Numbered from the stretch's first letter, positions 24,934 to 34,503 are shown. The stretch is DNA of 64,000 nt from Chitinophagaceae bacterium (GCA_016699815.1 CP065012.1:310001-374000), one strand, 5' to 3'. The notes: generated by a model from the sequence alone, not told the origin. Made by a program: numbers and translations.

Positions 24934-26094
24934 TTATTCCTGGTCTTTTTCAAGGTCTTGCCGAACATAGGCCGAAACCCAGCCTACCTGTCCGTTCTTA
25001 ACAAGGAAAAATTGTTTTTTCTCGTAAACGCCTTCAAACTGGCGCATGATATTCAATAACAAACCTGTGCCGGCAAGCATTGAGCGCTGATCAAAAACCT
25101 TGTTTACGGTTTTTGCCGTTTTTAATGCCAATTGCTTATCATCTTCATCTATCGCATCGGGCACAGAAAAAGTGGTAGATAGCGAAGAATAATTTTTTAA
25201 AAGTTGCTCCCGGAATTTTACCACTTCCTCATAGGTTACCGGAACCACAGGGTTATCAATCAACTCGGGATACATCAATACTGCCGTTGCCCAGGCAATA
25301 CCTCCGCTAAACGCCACATAATCGCTCATGTTATATGCGTTGCTTACATTTACGGCATATACAATTTCATCTGCAGCATTGCCCGCTAAAACCCTGTATA
25401 ACTGCCGGCTGAAATTTTCAATGGTATTATTATCTCCCAATCTTTTTTCTGTTGCATTTGCCGTGCTCTTGGTGCCCCAGGTAAGTTCAAACAAACGGAA
25501 GTTATTAGTATTTCCATTGGGAAAATATCCACCCTTGGTATTTCCGCTTCCAATATCAATTAAAAATGTTGTGTAGCGGCGTTCTTCCGGCACTATCCCC
25601 AAATGAGAGAGCTTTGCTTCGTTGATGGCATTTATCACTTCCACATTTCGTGATGGTTCTTTAATTTTTATTCTAAAGGAATCAATAAGCTTTGTGATCC
25701 AAAAATTATTATTGTCTTTTTGTGCCTGAACTTTTACACCACTGCTTATTACTGTGTAAATCCTTGAGGAAGGAATATTTTTTACAGATAATGCATAATT
25801 AAAAAGACCCGTAAATGCAGCCAGGGTATTATTAAAAACCCTGTCGTTAAACGAAATAAAATCGGTATTAAGCGAAGAATCCTGAATAATATTAAACCGA
25901 AGTTCTTTTTGTGCCGTTTTACCTACTTCTAAAATACTCAATTTTACTCCTTTCGATCCCACTTCAATACCTGCATATATTTTTGACTGCCTGAGCTTAA
26001 TTGAACTTCCAGATTGGGCACTTGCCTGTAAAAAGAAAACTAAACTAAATACAATAAATAAAGTTGTAAGTAAAATAAAAGGGCGTTTGTTCAT
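24934..26094 (-). CDS. Exported actin/Ppx-GppA-fold protein, unknown function
   Basis: 386 residues. Residues 1-27 form a clear Sec signal (MNKRP, hydrophobic core to about 22, then QASAQ). The mature part begins with a phosphate-1-like strand-turn-strand (YAGIEVGSKGVKLSILEVG, 40-58), has a phosphate-2-like FLIDIGSGNTKGGYF (177-191) and an adenosine-like AFSGGIAW (261-268): the layout of the ASKHA superfamily, nearest in look to exopolyphosphatase (Ppx/GppA) domains. Such folds normally bind nucleotides or polyphosphate in the cytoplasm; here the signal predicts the periplasm, where ATP is lacking. Polyphosphate, another phosphoester, or structural use are possible. First gene of a two-gene operon with the coiled-coil protein. 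Confidence 0.75.
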   Translation of the reverse strand: MNKRPFILLTTLFIVFSLVFFLQASAQSGSSIKLRQSKIYAGIEVGSKGVKLSILEVGKTAQKELRFNIIQDSSLNTDFISFNDRVFNNTLAAFTGLFNYALSVKNIPSSRIYTVISSGVKVQAQKDNNNFWITKLIDSFRIKIKEPSRNVEVINAINEAKLSHLGIVPEERRYTTFLIDIGSGNTKGGYFPNGNTNNFRLFELTWGTKSTANATEKRLGDNNTIENFSRQLYRVLAGNAADEIVYAVNVSNAYNMSDYVAFSGGIAWATAVLMYPELIDNPVVPVTYEEVVKFREQLLKNYSSLSTTFSVPDAIDEDDKQLALKTAKTVNKVFDQRSMLAGTGLLLNIMRQFEGVYEKKQFFLVKNGQVGWVSAYVRQDLEKDQE

Positions 26095-26328
26095 TTTGGA
26101 AAACTATTTGGGGTTAAAATTAGTAATTTTACTAAGTTATAGATAAGGCTTTATTTAACTTGTGTACAAAATGTTGATTATAGAAAATATTTTTTGCCTT
26201 TTAATTTTATCTATTTGTATTTAATAAATGATTTTTATTAATATAATTTAGCTAAATTGCAAATCCATCCCTGAAAACAAGTAATTTCCATTATCCGTAT
26301 TTCTTATACATTTAAACAATTAACTCCC

Positions 26329-27741
26329 ATGAAATGCTTGAGATTAGCGTTAGTTTCCACATTATTAGTTATCACTACATCTCTTTTTGGCCAGGATCCC
26401 CTTACCTACACCAGTACTTTTAGGTATAATACCCCAATTCCGGGAACAAATTGCAATGGGTTCCATGAATCATTACCCAAAGGATATAATGATGACCCAC
26501 AGGGAAAATTTCCGGTAATTTTATACCTTGCTGGTAACAGCCAGCGTGGAAACGGCCAACAGGCTCCAGATCCAAACAACGCCTACGGCTATTTGGAATA
26601 TGTGGCTTTTGACCGGCCTACACGTTATCTTAAGGAACATAGTTTTCCGGAGGAATTTATTGTAAATGGCCAAACCTACCGTTTCATTGTTATTACTCCC
26701 CAATTTAGCCTTACAGAATTTACGAATATAGAACAAATTGAAGCTTGCTATCAATATGTAGTATCTCATTACAAAGTAGATATTGACAGGTTTTATATTA
26801 TTGGCAATAGTTATGGAGGCGCATATTTGTGGGATTATTTAGGTGATAATTCATCGAACCCTGCTAAAATTGCGGCAGCAGTAAATGTAGCAGGTGCATC
26901 TTTACCCAATGATACTAAATGCGCTTTTATGGCCAATGCAATGCTACCGTTAATTGCCTGCCATAATACCAATGATAATGTTGTACAGTACAGTTGGTCT
27001 CAGCAATATGTAAACCGTGTCAATTTTTTTATGCCAGTTGGTGCTGAACAAGCTTCACTTATGGGTTTTACGCCTCCTGTTGCCCAGCATGATGCAACCT
27101 GGATGAGTTTAGACCTTAACCCGTCGCTCTATGGCAGCTATGCTACGCAATTAGATGGCAAAGTCAATGTATATGAATGGCTCCTGCAATTCAGGAGGTT
27201 TTTAAATCCTTTACCGGTACAATTTGCTTCTTTCAATGCTATTAAATTAAACTATAAAAGTCAGCTTAACTGGTCAACTGCAAATGAAACTAACAGCCGT
27301 GGTTTTGAAATTTTACGGAGTAGCGATGGCAATAGCTGGAATGTATTACATTTTGAAAACAGCGCTTCCACAGGTGGGCATGGCCAATATGATTTTACCG
27401 ATAACAATCCATTAACGGGAAAAAATTATTACAGGATACGCCAGCTTGATTTAAACAATACAAAAAAATTATCGGAGATACGTATTGTGGATTTTGGAAA
27501 AAATGAATTTGTAAACCTTTATCCTAACCCGGCTGTAAATATGCTTTACTTAATTACCGATATTAATTTCAATAAAACTGCAGCAAAGATATTTAATAGC
27601 CAGGGCCAGTTGGTTTCAACGATACTGTTAAATGGTTCGGGAACCATTTCTATACCAGTAAGCCAGTTAAAACCCGGCACTTATTTTTTTCAAATACAGC
27701 ACAGCGCTGGTAACTCAAAACTTAAGTTTGTTAAAAAATAA
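26329..27741 (+). CDS. T9SS-secreted alpha/beta hydrolase (esterase-like)
   Basis: 470 residues. Signal peptide about 1-22 (ending FGQ). The hydrolase domain (about 25-285) has VILYLAGNSQRGNG, the nucleophile elbow GNSYGGAYLWDYL (Ser near residue 162), and PLIACHNTNDNVV plus HDATW as likely sites for the acid and His. It resembles prolyl-oligopeptidase or PHB-depolymerase-like esterases. A beta linker (about 295-385) follows, and the last 80 residues form a T9SS type A sorting domain (NLYPNPAVNMLYL, LKPGTYFFQIQH, KFVKK end). Likely released or attached outside the cell for polymer or ester breakdown; substrate unknown. Confidence 0.85.
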   Translation: MKCLRLALVSTLLVITTSLFGQDPLTYTSTFRYNTPIPGTNCNGFHESLPKGYNDDPQGKFPVILYLAGNSQRGNGQQAPDPNNAYGYLEYVAFDRPTRYLKEHSFPEEFIVNGQTYRFIVITPQFSLTEFTNIEQIEACYQYVVSHYKVDIDRFYIIGNSYGGAYLWDYLGDNSSNPAKIAAAVNVAGASLPNDTKCAFMANAMLPLIACHNTNDNVVQYSWSQQYVNRVNFFMPVGAEQASLMGFTPPVAQHDATWMSLDLNPSLYGSYATQLDGKVNVYEWLLQFRRFLNPLPVQFASFNAIKLNYKSQLNWSTANETNSRGFEILRSSDGNSWNVLHFENSASTGGHGQYDFTDNNPLTGKNYYRIRQLDLNNTKKLSEIRIVDFGKNEFVNLYPNPAVNMLYLITDINFNKTAAKIFNSQGQLVSTILLNGSGTISIPVSQLKPGTYFFQIQHSAGNSKLKFVKK

Positions 27742-27776
27742 AATCATTGTTTTATTTTTTGGCTGAGGATTTTTGT

Positions 27777-27804
27777 AGCCGTTCCATTGGAGCGGCTCTT
27801 TTTT
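27777..27804 (+). terminator. Rho-independent terminator of T9SS hydrolase gene
   Basis: AGCCGTTCC-ATT-GGAGCGGCT stem (one G-U pair) followed by a T run. Confidence 0.85.
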
Positions 27805-27854
27805 ATAGGCAATAGCGGTTTGCTTATGGCGTTTAAATAATACATTTGTAAATA

Positions 27855-28385
27855 GTGAGCCCAACATTTTCCATTAAACGTTTTTTAAAACTCAGGCCGG
27901 AAATGCCCTGGGGGTTTTACATTACCGGATTTTTTTTTAAATATTTTTTGCGCCAAAATGTAAAAGTTACCTGGATGCTGCACCATACTTCTACAGTGCA
28001 TTATCCTCAAAACATTAAAAGGGGAAAAAATGTTTTTCCAGGCGATTCTCCCGGTAATTTTATTGATGCCGAATATGGCATTAGTATTGGTGATTTTACC
28101 AATATTGGACCCAATGCAGGCATCATTACAAAAAACCATGATGTGGTAAACAATGATCGTTACACCGGGAACCCAATTACCATAGGCGCTTTTTGCTGGA
28201 TTGGCATGAATGCCGTTGTGTTGCCCGGCGTAACACTTGGAGATTTTACCATAGTGGCCGCAGGCGCCGTTGTTACCAAATCCTTTGAAGAGGGCTACTG
28301 CATAATAGCAGGTAACCCTGCAATTCTCATTAAAAATACCGACCGCCAAGCTTGTGAACAATTCAGGAAATCAAAATATCAATAA
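27855..28385 (+). CDS. Left-handed beta-helix acyltransferase (WbbJ-like)
   Basis: 176 residues from a GTG start at 27855. Hexapeptide-repeat transferase, probably O-acetylating a surface sugar. Repeats run about 65-160 (IDAEYGISIGDFTNIGPNAG, ITIGAFCWIGMNAVVLPGVT, AAGAVVTKSF). The catalytic His is likely in TKNHDV near residue 95. The 3' end overlaps the flippase gene by 32 nt, so both belong to one unit for polysaccharide or glycoconjugate building. Confidence 0.85.
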   Translation: MSPTFSIKRFLKLRPEMPWGFYITGFFFKYFLRQNVKVTWMLHHTSTVHYPQNIKRGKNVFPGDSPGNFIDAEYGISIGDFTNIGPNAGIITKNHDVVNNDRYTGNPITIGAFCWIGMNAVVLPGVTLGDFTIVAAGAVVTKSFEEGYCIIAGNPAILIKNTDRQACEQFRKSKYQ

Positions 28386-29793
28386 AAAAGTTTTTCTTCA
28401 GGCAAAATATTTTTTCCTGGCAAGGCTGCTTCAGGTAATCATTGTTTTTGGCATCCTTATTTTGTTTTCGCTTAGGTTATCTAAAGAAAATTACGGGCTG
28501 TACCAGGGCTCCTGGGTTTTTATTAATCTATTTGCCCCTTTGCTTTTTCTTGGCCTGCCCCAGCAATTACTCACCTTACCCGGCAATGGCGCCATTTCTC
28601 ATTTTTTTTGGCTGCTGAAAAAATATTTTCCTTATTATGTTACCGCCGTTCTTATTTTTATTACAACCCTTTTTTTTCTACATCAAAAATTTTCAAATGC
28701 TTTATTAATTTGCATTTTTATTTGCACTTTATTTCAATCGGTAATGCTTTTGATGGACAACCTGGTAATAAAGCTTAATGCCGATTTGCTGTTCCTAAAA
28801 CAAAATTTTTTATACAGCCTGCTTTTTTTGGCGCTGCACTATGCCTGGCTTTATGCCGAAACAGATATGGTATGGCTGGTTGTGGGTATTGCTTTTATAG
28901 GATTTTTGAAATCAGCCGCTTATTTTCTATTTATCCGTAAATTAAATTTGGGTGTTCACCTGGAGGTTGCCGATACATTGTATTTCGAAAAACAATGGAA
29001 ACTGTTAAGCCTTAATGAAATCCTCAACCGTTTTACAACACATGCCGATAAGCTGGCAATCATTTTCCTGCTTAGCATTTCGGGTTTTTCTGTTTACTAT
29101 AATGGCACATACGAACTGCCCTTTTTTGCCATGCTGGTATCTGCATTGGGCAATAGCCTTTCTGTTCAATTATCCAACAACAATACAGGCGCAAAAAGCG
29201 CTGCGGCTTTATTTAAGCAAAGTATAGTAACCGGCTCTTCGGTGGCTTTTCCCTTATTTTTCTTTTTCTATATTTTTTCTACGCCGGTTTTTCAATTTTT
29301 CTTTAATGGCAAATACATGGACTCTATACCCCTTTTTAATATTGCCATTTTTATTGCTTTTTTAAGGGTTACCAATTTTGCCGTTATCCTCCAGGTATTT
29401 AAAAAAAATCATACGATACTTTTTGGAAGTATCATTGATTTATTGGTAAATATTGGCACCGTGTTACTACTGTATCCATTTTGGGGAATAAATGCTTTTC
29501 CTGCCGGTTTTGTTATTGGCACGGCATTTCAAATTGCGTATTACATTTTTAAAACAAAAAAATTGATTAATGCTGGTATTCCGGATCTCATTCCGCTTAC
29601 TTGGATATTGGCACTAATAGTTGCCTTAACCCTTTTTTACTCCCTGCTTTTTTATATTCTGCAACCTTTACAAACCTGGGCCATTATTGCCATTGCTGCA
29701 ATAATTACTACAGCAATTATATACCTGCTCACCCATTTTTTTGGCAGTAAAATAAATAATAAAAAAACAGTTACTTCTTTAGAGCATGAATAA
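28354..29793 (+). CDS. Polysaccharide flippase-like membrane protein (Wzx/MATE-like)
   Basis: 479 residues with about 12-14 membrane segments throughout, e.g. LLQVIIVFGILILFSLRL near the N-terminus and IIAIAAIITTAIIYLL at the C-terminus. The opening AKYFFLARLLQVIIVFGIL and the ENYGLYQ block fit O-antigen/teichoic-acid flippases that turn lipid-linked sugars across the membrane. Start is GTG at 28354 inside the acyltransferase gene. The 3' end overlaps that of convergent tpiA by 23 nt. No glycosyltransferase is adjacent, so the sugar is unknown. Confidence 0.8.
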   Translation: MNNSGNQNINKKVFLQAKYFFLARLLQVIIVFGILILFSLRLSKENYGLYQGSWVFINLFAPLLFLGLPQQLLTLPGNGAISHFFWLLKKYFPYYVTAVLIFITTLFFLHQKFSNALLICIFICTLFQSVMLLMDNLVIKLNADLLFLKQNFLYSLLFLALHYAWLYAETDMVWLVVGIAFIGFLKSAAYFLFIRKLNLGVHLEVADTLYFEKQWKLLSLNEILNRFTTHADKLAIIFLLSISGFSVYYNGTYELPFFAMLVSALGNSLSVQLSNNNTGAKSAAALFKQSIVTGSSVAFPLFFFFYIFSTPVFQFFFNGKYMDSIPLFNIAIFIAFLRVTNFAVILQVFKKNHTILFGSIIDLLVNIGTVLLLYPFWGINAFPAGFVIGTAFQIAYYIFKTKKLINAGIPDLIPLTWILALIVALTLFYSLLFYILQPLQTWAIIAIAAIITTAIIYLLTHFFGSKINNKKTVTSLEHE

Positions 29794-30535
29794 TAACAGA
29801 GAACTCTGTAGCAACAAGGCTTGCGCCTCCCACAAGGCCTCCATCTACATCGGGCTTTCCAAATAATTCAGCAGCGTTTGAAGCTTTTACACTTCCCCCA
29901 TATAATATAGAAACGGTTTTTGCAATTTCATCGGCAAATTTTCCTGCTATTACTTTTCTAATATGTGCATGCATTTCCTGGGCCTGGTCACTGCTGGCTG
30001 TTTTGCCTGTACCAATGGCCCATATTGGTTCGTAAGCAATAATAAAACCCCTTATTTGTTCTGCACTTAAATGAAACAGGCTTTCCCTCAGTTGTGTTTC
30101 CACAAAACTATTTTGTGTGCCTGCTTCTCTTATAACCAATGGTTCACCGCAGCAAAAAATGGGCTGCAATCCATATTCCAAGGCAATATCTACTTTTGTG
30201 GCAAGGGTTTCATTGCTTTCCTTAAAATATTCCCTGCGTTCGCTATGGCCAATAATTACATAAGGCACACCAATGCTTTTAAGCATTTCCACACTGGTTT
30301 CTCCCGTGTATGCCCCCAATTTTTTATCGGAGCAATTTTGTGCCGCAATTTCCATATTTTCCAGGTTTTTAACATTGGCACTTATTGCGCTGAGATAAGG
30401 AAATGGCACACCCAATACTACCCTCCTGTTTTCATTAAGTTCATATTTTGTTGCCACTAATTCTTCAACTAGTTTTTCTGCCTGTTGAAACGTTAAGTTC
30501 ATTTTCCAATTGGCTGCCGCAATTTGTTTACGCAT
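29771..30535 (-). CDS. tpiA: Triose-phosphate isomerase
   Basis: 254 residues. Interconverts dihydroxyacetone phosphate and glyceraldehyde 3-phosphate in glycolysis. AANWKMN holds Asn9 and Lys11, IIGHSERREYF the catalytic His, AYEPIWAIGTGKTAS the catalytic Glu and mobile loop, and ILYGGSV the phosphate loop. Complete. It follows the GlmU-like gene after 8 nt and overlaps convergently with the flippase gene by 23 nt. Confidence 0.97.
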   Translation of the reverse strand: MRKQIAAANWKMNLTFQQAEKLVEELVATKYELNENRRVVLGVPFPYLSAISANVKNLENMEIAAQNCSDKKLGAYTGETSVEMLKSIGVPYVIIGHSERREYFKESNETLATKVDIALEYGLQPIFCCGEPLVIREAGTQNSFVETQLRESLFHLSAEQIRGFIIAYEPIWAIGTGKTASSDQAQEMHAHIRKVIAGKFADEIAKTVSILYGGSVKASNAAELFGKPDVDGGLVGGASLVATEFSVIIHALKK

Positions 30536-30543
30536 AATTAATT

Positions 30544-31560
30544 TTATTGTTGATGGTATAATTGTTTGAGCAAAGAAATTTCATTTTCGGTAATTTGCCC
30601 TCCTTTTAATTTTTTCCAATTATCAATATCTGCTATTGCTTTTTCAAAGATATAGCGTTCTTTGCCCCATAAAAAATTACCGGAATATTTTGCCGGCATT
30701 TCATTACCAAAAATATTGCAGCAAACGCCAACAATTGTGCCTGTATTAAAAGATGTATTAATGGCACATCGGCTGTAATCACCCATTAAAAGGCCCGCTT
30801 TGGTACCTGCCACTATACCGGCATCATTTTTACCTGAGAAATATTTTACAGCAGATGCATTATTTTTTACATTACTGTTGCTTGTACCTGCCCCCAAATT
30901 ACAACATTCCCCAATTACACTATCGCCCAGGTAACCATCGTGTGCTTTATTACTATGGGCAAAAAAAACAGCATTTTTAATTTCGCCGCCTGCAACACAA
31001 TTGGGGCCAATAGTGGTGCCGCCATAAATTTTAGCGCCCATTTTCACTAAAGCATTATCGCAAATGGCAATTGGGCCCCTTAGCATACAGCCTTCCATTA
31101 CCGCTGCATTTTTACCTATATAAACCGGACCTGCAGATGCATTAATCAAACAAAAATTTACTTGTGCACTATCCTCAATAAATACCTGCTGCGGGTTGAT
31201 GAATTGATTTGCTGCAAGCATATCTGCTCCCGGGTTTGGGGGGTTTATCAAATGCATATCTTCCCTTATTGCCCAATCATTCAACTGGTAAATATCCCAG
31301 GGATTATTAAGGCATTTTACATCACTTGCAATACCATGGAGTATGGATAAAAAATTTTTTGCTGTGGGCAACAGATTGGCATCAACTTGAATGGCATCTT
31401 TTGGGGCCATTGCTGCATTGGTGAAAATTGCAGCCTGTGTAAGCAATGCCCATTTTTCTTTAATGGTAAATATGCCTACACGTATATCCGATACATGCCT
31501 GGTGTAAGTAAAAGGATAAAGTTTTTTCCGGCATAAGGTATCATCCAAAAAAATATTCAT
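30544..31560 (-). CDS. GlmU-family sugar nucleotidyltransferase-like protein
   Basis: 339 residues from the ATG at 31558-31560; an open frame continues 19 codons further upstream but runs into the rpmE2 terminator, so MNIFLDDTLCRKKLYPFTYT is the better start. The N-terminal half resembles a degenerate nucleotidyltransferase; the C-terminal half is a left-handed beta-helix with hexapeptide turns (GPVYIGKNAAVMEGCMLRGP, GGTTIGPNCVAGGEI) and a late conserved AGTSNSNVKNN block. It probably modifies or activates a sugar phosphate. The exact reaction is not clear. It is cotranscribed with tpiA (8-nt gap). Confidence 0.8.
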   Translation of the reverse strand: MNIFLDDTLCRKKLYPFTYTRHVSDIRVGIFTIKEKWALLTQAAIFTNAAMAPKDAIQVDANLLPTAKNFLSILHGIASDVKCLNNPWDIYQLNDWAIREDMHLINPPNPGADMLAANQFINPQQVFIEDSAQVNFCLINASAGPVYIGKNAAVMEGCMLRGPIAICDNALVKMGAKIYGGTTIGPNCVAGGEIKNAVFFAHSNKAHDGYLGDSVIGECCNLGAGTSNSNVKNNASAVKYFSGKNDAGIVAGTKAGLLMGDYSRCAINTSFNTGTIVGVCCNIFGNEMPAKYSGNFLWGKERYIFEKAIADIDNWKKLKGGQITENEISLLKQLYHQQ

Positions 31561-31597
31561 GTTGTAAAAATACACAAAGAGCGTACGAATTATGTAC

Positions 31598-31630
31598 AAA
31601 AAAAAATCCCACGGCAAAACCGAGGGACTT
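31598..31630 (-). terminator. Rho-independent terminator of rpmE2
   Basis: On the minus strand TCCCTCGG-TTTTG-CCGTGGGA (one mismatch) followed by nine T. It separates rpmE2 from the GlmU-like gene and supports the shorter start of the latter. Confidence 0.8.
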
Positions 31631-31683
31631 TTTAAAGTATAGCCATGAAAAACAACCTTAAGTTAGGGTACTGCCCTACCAAA

Positions 31684-31941
31684 TTATTTTGCTTTCTTTT
31701 CGTAGCGTTTTTTGAATTTATCAATACGGCCTGCGGTATCCACCAACACGTTTTTGCCGGTATAAAAAGGGTGAGATGTATTGGAAATTTCCAGTTTTAT
31801 TAAAGGGTATTCCTGGCCATCTCCTTCGAAAGTAATCGTTTCTTTTGATGCTGCAGTGGAGCGGCTTAAAAATGTATAGCCATTGCTCATATCTTTAAAT
31901 ACTACCGGCCTGTAAGCTGTGGGATGAATTCCTTTTTTCAT
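31684..31941 (-). CDS. rpmE2: 50S ribosomal protein L31 type B
   Basis: 85 residues: [20 protein letters not shown] start, [25 protein letters not shown] core and a Lys-rich end. Type B lacks the zinc-binding Cys of type A; none is present here. The 5' leader has an inverted repeat (ATACGG-N6-CCGTAT). A TAACTTTG promoter box and a rho-independent terminator bracket it as a single-gene unit. Confidence 0.96.
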   Translation of the reverse strand: MKKGIHPTAYRPVVFKDMSNGYTFLSRSTAASKETITFEGDGQEYPLIKLEISNTSHPFYTGKNVLVDTAGRIDKFKKRYEKKAK

Positions 31942-31942
31942 T

Positions 31943-31999
31943 GTATGCTGTTTTAATACGGATTTTGCCGTATGCTAAATTTTTAAAGATGCAAAGTTA
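31943..31999 (-). promoter_or_regulatory. rpmE2 promoter box and structured leader
   Basis: The -7 box TAACTTTG is at 31992-31999 (minus strand). The leader contains the inverted repeat ATACGG (31956-31961) / CCGTAT (31968-31973) and the direct repeat GTATGCT at 31943-31949 and 31970-31976. The leader is about 45 nt. Confidence 0.45.
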
Positions 32000-32125
32000 A
32001 GGTTAATTATCTAATATTACAGCCTTTTGTTTATTATAATTCCTCATTTGGCCCTATTTAATTTTTACAGGAAGTATTGATTATGAAAGTATTGTAAGAT
32101 ATTTTAAAAAATAATCATAAAAACC

Positions 32126-32156
32126 TTTGATAACTTAAAAACATTTTAAATCTTTG
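32126..32156 (+). promoter_or_regulatory. Two-part Bacteroidota promoter of T9SS surface protein gene
   Basis: TTTG (32126-32129), a 19-nt spacer, then AATCTTTG (32149-32156), one mismatch from TAnnTTTG. Spacing matches the TTTG-N19-TAnnTTTG consensus. It leaves a leader of about 150 nt. Confidence 0.5.
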
Positions 32157-32310
32157 TATCGCTTATCTCTCTAAACCAGATTCCTATTGATATACGCCCA
32201 ATTGCTCCTTTTACCCAGAAATAGTTTTGTGCTTATCGTTTATCCTAAATAAAACTACAAGAAACTCCATTTTACCTGTGAGCCATTTTAATAATTAAAC
32301 CAGTTATAAA

Positions 32311-34503
32311 ATGCTTACAAAATTTACCACAAAAGCGCTCATTTTGTCGCTACTGTATGCTATTCAATCTATGGCACTACAAGGCCAGGCAACCATAAGG
32401 GCCTACCAGCAAATTTATTCAGATAACCTTAAAGGCGGCACCACGGTTATTGGTAATACCGGCATGCACATTTTAAATACCAATAGCACGGTAAACCTTA
32501 CCCAAATGAACGAAATAGGCAATGCTGCAAATGGCCTGGGCGGAGTTGGGTTTACACAATATGGTAACGACAACAGCAATATGCAGTTTATTGATATTGA
32601 CGGTTTGGCCGAAACCTATTCTTCTTCATCAGCCGACCTTTCATTACCAGCCGGAACAAACACCATAAAATTTGCACGCCTTTATTGGGGCGGCCGTATC
32701 AATAACACTGCTATTGCGGCTGTGCCTGATACTTTACGCAAAATTAAAATTCGCAAAGGCAATAGCGTATATTCCAATATACTTTCACCGGTAAGCAGCG
32801 TAGATCAGTTTGCCGTAACGGCAACAGAAACAATCTATCAATGTTATGCCGATATTACCAGCTACGTTCAGGCAGCAGGTGTGGGAACTTACAGCATTGG
32901 AAATATACCGGCTACTCCTGGAGCGGTGAGTGGCGGTGGAAAATATGCCGGCTGGTGTATTGTGATAGTTTATGAAAACCCTGCAAAGCCTTTAAACAGC
33001 ATTAGGCTTTACGATGGATATTACCAGGTTTATACCAGCACCAGCGGTCCTGCATCCATTAGTGTAACCATGAACAATTTAAATGTTCCCAATAATACTT
33101 TATTATCAGAAGATGCCGTAGTATCTGCAATGGCCTGGGAAGGAGATGGCAACCTTGGAGCAACGGCAACAAATCCATCCGGCGATTTTGTAAAAGTAAA
33201 TGGCAATATAATAAGCAATGCAGTAAACCAGCCTGTGAATTACTGGAATGGGAGCATCAGTAAAAACGGGGTTTATGTAACAACAAAAAACCCCAGCTAT
33301 AACAACCAAATGGGAATTGACATTGATGAAGTAAACGTAGGTACAGGATATGGTATATTGCCCAATGCTACTTCGGTTACTGTAGAATTTGGTACAGAGG
33401 CCGACCAATACTTTCCCAGTTTTTTTGGTTTTACTATACGCATGAAAGATCCGCTGGTAAATTTAGATAAAACGGTGGCCGATGCCAGCGCCAGCAATAC
33501 CATTGAGCCCAATGAAGTACTTACCTATACACTTAGCGGAACCAATCAGGGTGCTGGCATGGCCTATAATGTGTTTGTAGTGGATTCTTTACCCGGCAAT
33601 ACCAGCTATGTGCCTGGTTCGTTGGAAGTAATTACCGCTCCCGGTGTGGTACTTGGCCCTCAAACCGATGCCAACGATGCAACAGATATGTCCTACAAAG
33701 GGATTAACAACGGAAAACATTTTGTAAAATTTTTTATAGGAAATAATGCAACCAATAACAGCGGCGGCCAATTGGAATCGGGTGAAGGTTATACTGTAAA
33801 ATTTAAAGTAAAAGGCATGGCCATACCTGCCAGTGTAAGTAATACGGCTACGGCTTATTCCCATACAATTGTAAATGATATTTTTACCGATGATGGTACG
33901 GCTGTAATTGGCCCATCTGGTGGTCCAACACCCGTAAAACTCACCCGCTTTTCTGTAAAATTATCGGGTGTAAATGCAGATTTATTATGGGTAACCGATT
34001 TTGAAATTAACAGCGACCATTACGAAATTGAACGGAGCTGGGATGCCCTTTCATTTGAAAAAGTTGGAGAAATTAAAGGCAAAGGAAACAGCACCGTTAA
34101 ACAAACCTACAATTTTGCCGATATAAATATTGGTGCTGCACAAAGAAACGGAAATGTAGTTTATTACCGGTTGAGAATTGTAGATACAGATGGCAAAAAT
34201 TCCCATTCTCAGGTAATTGCATTAAGGCTCAACGGAACAATGGCAATAAGCGCATATACGATTTATCCCAATCCATTTATGGATGATATTAAAATAATGA
34301 TAACTGGAGCAGAAGCAACAATGGCAGACTTTCGCATTATTGCAATAAACGGCAAAGAACAATTAAGAAGAAAAATAAAATTGGAAAATGGCGATAATAT
34401 TGTAGTTTTAAGAGACCTTCAGCAACTGGCCATCGGAACCTATATTTTAGAAATAAATACCGCAGGAAACAAATACAGTACCAAAATTGTAAAAAAGAAA
34501 TAG
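32311..34503 (+). CDS. T9SS-secreted surface protein with DUF11-type repeat
   Basis: 730 residues. Signal peptide about 1-26 (ending ALQGQ). The long N-terminal region (30-390) is beta-rich with LYWGGR, RKIKIRKGNSVYSN and AWEGDGN, like secreted adhesin-type domains seen with DUF11. A DUF11 repeat lies about 388-510 (NLDKTVADASASNTIEPNEV, TYTLSGTNQG). A fibronectin-like segment is about 550-640, and residues 645-730 form a T9SS type A sorting domain (YTIYPNPFMDDIKIM ... IGTYILEINTAG ... KIVKK). Probably a cell-surface or released structural protein. It has its own promoter and a terminator follows. Confidence 0.85.
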   Translation: MLTKFTTKALILSLLYAIQSMALQGQATIRAYQQIYSDNLKGGTTVIGNTGMHILNTNSTVNLTQMNEIGNAANGLGGVGFTQYGNDNSNMQFIDIDGLAETYSSSSADLSLPAGTNTIKFARLYWGGRINNTAIAAVPDTLRKIKIRKGNSVYSNILSPVSSVDQFAVTATETIYQCYADITSYVQAAGVGTYSIGNIPATPGAVSGGGKYAGWCIVIVYENPAKPLNSIRLYDGYYQVYTSTSGPASISVTMNNLNVPNNTLLSEDAVVSAMAWEGDGNLGATATNPSGDFVKVNGNIISNAVNQPVNYWNGSISKNGVYVTTKNPSYNNQMGIDIDEVNVGTGYGILPNATSVTVEFGTEADQYFPSFFGFTIRMKDPLVNLDKTVADASASNTIEPNEVLTYTLSGTNQGAGMAYNVFVVDSLPGNTSYVPGSLEVITAPGVVLGPQTDANDATDMSYKGINNGKHFVKFFIGNNATNNSGGQLESGEGYTVKFKVKGMAIPASVSNTATAYSHTIVNDIFTDDGTAVIGPSGGPTPVKLTRFSVKLSGVNADLLWVTDFEINSDHYEIERSWDALSFEKVGEIKGKGNSTVKQTYNFADINIGAAQRNGNVVYYRLRIVDTDGKNSHSQVIALRLNGTMAISAYTIYPNPFMDDIKIMITGAEATMADFRIIAINGKEQLRRKIKLENGDNIVVLRDLQQLAIGTYILEINTAGNKYSTKIVKKK

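Larger units (their letters stand above)
31942..32310. other. 369-bp divergent intergenic region
   Basis: Holds the rpmE2 promoter and leader on the minus side and the promoter of the large T9SS protein on the plus side. No gene is seen. Confidence 0.5.
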
